A stretch of 35,704 bases of DNA, taken from assembly GCF_000003605.2 (NCBI RefSeq), contig NW_003133345.1, positions 133,315-169,018 on the forward strand. The letters are read 5' to 3'. Position 1 is the stretch's first letter. Every line of letters starts with the position of its first letter. This document shows positions 32,981 to 35,704 of the stretch, in pieces. The notes under the pieces are model-generated. The model was given only the letters and a program-made list of their open reading frames with translations. It did not search any database and had not been told where the DNA came from. The translations under genes and the position numbers were made by a program. The DNA comes from Saccoglossus kowalevskii (taxonomy: Eukaryota; Hemichordata; Enteropneusta; Harrimaniidae).

Positions 32981-33183
32981 AAAATACTTTACTTTTGTTT
33001 GGAATTAATTTTTCCTGAAGCAATGATTCAGTGAAAATAAACTCCAGGTAATATACATTTTTTCCTACATTTTTTACATTCAAATCGTCAATGATCAGTG
33101 AAAATAAAATTCCATACAACAAAAGACCCAAAAAGTCATTTCAGCGAGTATTAATACCAGCTGAAATAAAGTATTTTACAGTG
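32979..33183. mobile_element. MITE family B, copy 4
   Basis: AAAATACTTTACTTTTGTTT then GGAATTAATTTTTCCTG at the left; GCTGAAATAAAGTATTTTAC then AGT at the right. The left terminal TACTGT is replaced by the ATT/ATG microsatellite. Confidence 0.72.
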
Positions 33184-33780
33184 CGACGTATTTTGTATAG
33201 GGATACACCTAAGTCATTTACATAAGCGCATGCGCTACTAATACTACAGAAAATTTGTGATATCTGCACGTCAGTTAAAATGAAGATAAATACATACATG
33301 TATGTTTCATGTCAAATGTGCAAGTGTCTTTAAGTATGACAGGCTGTCATGCACTGTCAAAATAAAAAAAACTGGTCCAGGAGTGAATTCTACATCTGAC
33401 AACAGGAATGCAAAGCACCGTTTTTTTGTTGCTCTGATTTAACACTATTCAATTTACCCCAGAGTGTGAAATCTGACAATTGATATCATATGTGTTAACC
33501 ACTTTGAATACAAAAGATCGCATCCGAGAGGAATTAAAATGACACCACTGATGCGGTAAAAGCATTCCTAACAATCGCTGTACATTAACAACTATTTACC
33601 TTATAGGAAAGATTGCTAAACATAATAACATGATCTCGTCTCCCTTTTTAATAATGCTCTCAATTTAAATCTAAAAAAAAGGTAAAAAATCAGTATTTTA
33701 TGAATCTAATAATATGCTTGATATTTACCAAAAACTGATTGAGGCTAACATAAATATATCTTCCAACGATGAATCCTTTC
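33184..33780. other. AT-rich stretch without recognised genes
   Basis: ACATACATGTATG-type simple sequence lies at about 33290. No gene was seen. Confidence 0.5.
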
Positions 33781-33787
33781 CATAATT

Positions 33788-33900
33788 TTCCAATCACGTC
33801 ATTCCTGAGTAATACAATTTCCATAATGGCCAGTGATTGGAAATGGTTACCATGGTAACAGGTCATCTCTTTTTTTTTTATTCAACAGCACGTGATTATC
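33788..33900. promoter_or_regulatory. Candidate regulatory cluster: CCAAT, CRE-like, X-box, E-box
   Basis: Within about 110 bp lie CCAATCACGTCA (CCAAT plus TGACGT half-CRE), GTGATTGG (reverse CCAAT), the perfect palindrome GTTACCATGGTAAC at 33846-33859 (RFX X-box) and CACGTG at about 33889. The density of canonical vertebrate/invertebrate promoter motifs is unlike the rest of the window. Direction is not determined. Confidence 0.4.
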
Positions 33901-33942
33901 AATGATGTGTTTAATATTGGAGCTTATAAAAAAATCACTTAC

Positions 33943-34025
33943 CGAGATAGTGATGAAGAACACGATGAGGTGTGAGGTGTAAAACTGGCTAGGTCATCGC
34001 TACGATTTAATGTTGTGAGCAGAGT
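33943..34025 (-). other. Candidate alternative 5' UTR exon (minus strand)
   Basis: On the minus strand ACTATCTCG is followed by GTAAGTGAT, a strong donor (intron from 33942). Upstream are a TTATACTC-type box (about 34030) and a GATTGG element (about 34053). The only ATG (ATGACCTAG) makes a three-codon uORF. It could be an upstream first exon of the Frizzled-CRD gene or of an unrelated transcript. Alternatively a plus-strand promoter (TTATAAAAAA at 33924) reads the other way. Confidence 0.28.
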
Positions 34026-34059
34026 GAGTATAACTGACTTAATGACAATACCTCCAATC

Positions 34060-34355
34060 AATGATAATCAATACATTAGCAATTAGGCCATACCTTGCAA
34101 CCATTTCTCACTCAAGTGTCAGCTGCATTTGTCAATACGTATATATACATATATACCAGAATATGTTGTGAAGAAACGCTCAGATGCAACCATTTTCTGT
34201 TTAGGGGTGTAGGTATAGACTGCTGTAAGATGAGTAAATACAGTGTATTCATTGGGTGAGTCTATATTTAGTCACAGGGATGTGCGTGTGGCTCTCATAT
34301 CTTCACCTAGGGCTAAATAATTTTGTTAATAGGGGTGTAAGGTATATAACAGTAC
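34060..34355. other. Non-coding stretch without recognised features
   Basis: Nothing was recognised beyond short TATATACATATATA simple sequence at 34140. Confidence 0.5.
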
Positions 34356-34356
34356 T

Positions 34357-34493
34357 AACTGTAAATTACTCTATTTATTTTGGCTGAAAAAGTGAAAATT
34401 TGTTCCTGTATTTAACAACTACGGTACATACAAAAGAACCAAAATGTCTTTTCAGCAAAAAAATAATTCCAGCCAAAATAAATATTTTACAGT
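34357..34493. mobile_element. MITE family B, copy 5 (internally deleted, about 137 bp)
   Basis: AACTGTAAATTACTCTATTTA then TTTTGGCTG at the left and CAGCCAAAATAAATATTTTAC then AGT at the right. It is shorter than the 184-213 bp sister copies. Confidence 0.65.
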
Positions 34494-34496
34494 GTG

Positions 34497-35138
34497 TCTT
34501 GGGTTAAACCACTGTACACAAGGATGTGCAGGCTTTATTTTGTTTTTGTTTTTCTATAATGTCAGAGGCTAAACCATTTGTTATGTAGGGGTTACAGCTT
34601 ATGAATAAAAGATGGTGGTAGCCATAGTTACAATGGATTCAATGCATAGTTCTCATGAGTGACCAAAAACACAAGTGTAATTGCTCCATGCCTTTGGAAA
34701 AGAAAAAAATGATAGATGGGAAACAAACACTCGGCACATGCAATTTCAAGTTAAGGTTGAGAGACTTTGGCTGATATCTGACGCTACCAGAACAATTTAC
34801 AATAATTTACAGAAATATATTGTCAAAACTACACATGTACATATACCTACAGAGTACTATAGAAACACAGATTTGGCTTGCAATCTTAATATAATCTTGT
34901 ACCTTTTTTAGCAATAATACAAATACATGTAGAACAAAATAACACTAAATGGAAGACAAAAACACGACTAAAAAATACACAAACATTCATTTTTGTGTAA
35001 ACAATGTATTTTACATGCATATACACATAACATGGGACCCACAAAAAACACAACATTACAGAACTTTTTGCTGCAAATACAGTAATACACAGTGGAAGTG
35101 TGTGGATTTTCATATGACAATGAATGGCTCAAAGCAAC
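34497..35138. other. AT-rich stretch without recognised genes
   Basis: Open frames on both strands (34681-34911, 34886-35113, 34949-35194) overlap each other and lack domains. Confidence 0.5.
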
Positions 35139-35140
35139 AT

Positions 35141-35440
35141 ATAGGGAAGAAATGTGTTAACTCCATATTGGATTCGCAAAGGATTTTGGGATAGAAAAAT
35201 TTAGCACTAGAGGGTGTTTGGGGAGGGGGGGGGGGGGGCTTGCATCTTCTCCATATAGCCCCATGTTAAAACCAGCTCTTTACCTCTCCTGTTTTCAAGC
35301 AATGCGTTAGTTTTTTGTTTTTTTATTTGTACTGGGAAGATTGTTTTAAAGAATTTGTTTAGATTTGTTACAGTTTTTGGCTGATATTCCATAGTTCTTC
35401 ACAAATTCAATATGGAGTTAACGCACTTTATCCCTATAGA
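35141..35440. mobile_element. Inverted-repeat element of about 300 bp with a G-run in the loop
   Basis: ATAGGGAAGAAATGTGTTAA then CTCCATATTGGATTCGCAAAG (35141 on) pairs with the reverse complement of 35382-35440, ATAGGGATAAAGTGCGTTAA then CTCCATATTGAATTTGTGAAG. The arms are about 50 bp at roughly 80% identity. The loop holds a G-rich run (35220-35238) and a weak CTCF-like CACTAGAGGGTG. Confidence 0.7.
35220..35238 (+). repeat. G-rich tract with G-quadruplex potential
   Basis: GGGGAGGGGGGGGGGGGGG, mostly a homopolymer. Its length is likely to be inaccurate in the assembly. Confidence 0.85.
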
Positions 35441-35442
35441 AT

Positions 35443-35704
35443 GAGTCAATATTTTACTCCAGCTTTTGGTAAAAATGTTATTATTGCTTAATTTTTTTTT
35501 GCTATAATATTTGAAAATGCATAAATTTTGTAAGTTACATCAACAACATTCAGTGTTTTTGCATGAAAAAAAAACCCTTGCATATGATCACCTAATTACA
35601 CAGAGACCACTTTCGTGGGGTATTATATGAAACTTAAATTATCTTTTAACTGTGTTTATAGGTGTCTGAAAATAAAAAAAATTTACAGTATTCCGCAACA
35701 ATAA
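35443..35704. other. AT-rich right edge without recognised genes
   Basis: It ends with AAAATTTACAGTATTCC, possibly one terminus of another family A/B MITE cut off by the window. Confidence 0.4.

Noticed and set aside
1-35704. tRNA genes
   Set aside because: I looked for GGTTCRANNCC B-box sequences with cloverleaf context; isolated GGTTCGA-like strings (for example near 12474) have no matching arms.

Overview
The window looks like AT-rich, repeat-dense nuclear DNA from an animal, most likely an aquatic invertebrate. The grounds are spliced exons with GT/AG borders, a metazoan-type Frizzled cysteine-rich domain, frequent ACATGTACATGT-type simple sequence, several 5'-truncated non-LTR retrotransposons and many short inverted-repeat elements. 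I cannot name the species. There is one assembly gap (14202-14466). No bacterial-style operons, rRNA genes, convincing tRNAs or CRISPR arrays were seen.

One protein-coding gene is well supported, on the minus strand, and it runs off the left edge. Exon A (10460-10550) encodes the start codon and a signal peptide. Exon B (7174-7560) encodes a complete ten-cysteine Frizzled-type CRD. Exon C (1-909, open at the window edge) encodes at least 302 residues of cysteine-free, Ser/Thr/Pro-rich mucin-like sequence. All three junctions are phase 1, so the reading frame is continuous for about 462 residues. The rest of the protein (a membrane anchor, another domain or a stop) lies beyond position 1. Most of the remaining left third is two introns of this gene (2.9 kb and 6.3 kb). 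A good donor at 20938/20937 and a second at 33943/33942, both minus strand, are candidate 5' untranslated first exons of the same gene. That would put the whole window inside one transcription unit, but this is inference.

The remaining sequence is non-coding and shaped by transposable elements. It holds 3' ends of at least four non-LTR retrotransposons (about 5110-5415, 15716-16300, 22938-23320, 30890-31120). It also holds a TTAA-flanked inverted-repeat element that contains the gap (13865-14807), several MITE-like families in multiple copies, and tandem repeats (48, 31, 32, 13-14, 9 and about 11 bp units). Candidate regulatory motifs recur: RFX X-box palindromes, CTCF-like sites and ZNF143-like TCCCANNATGC sites. 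Listed open reading frames not given below appear to be chance AT-rich frames.
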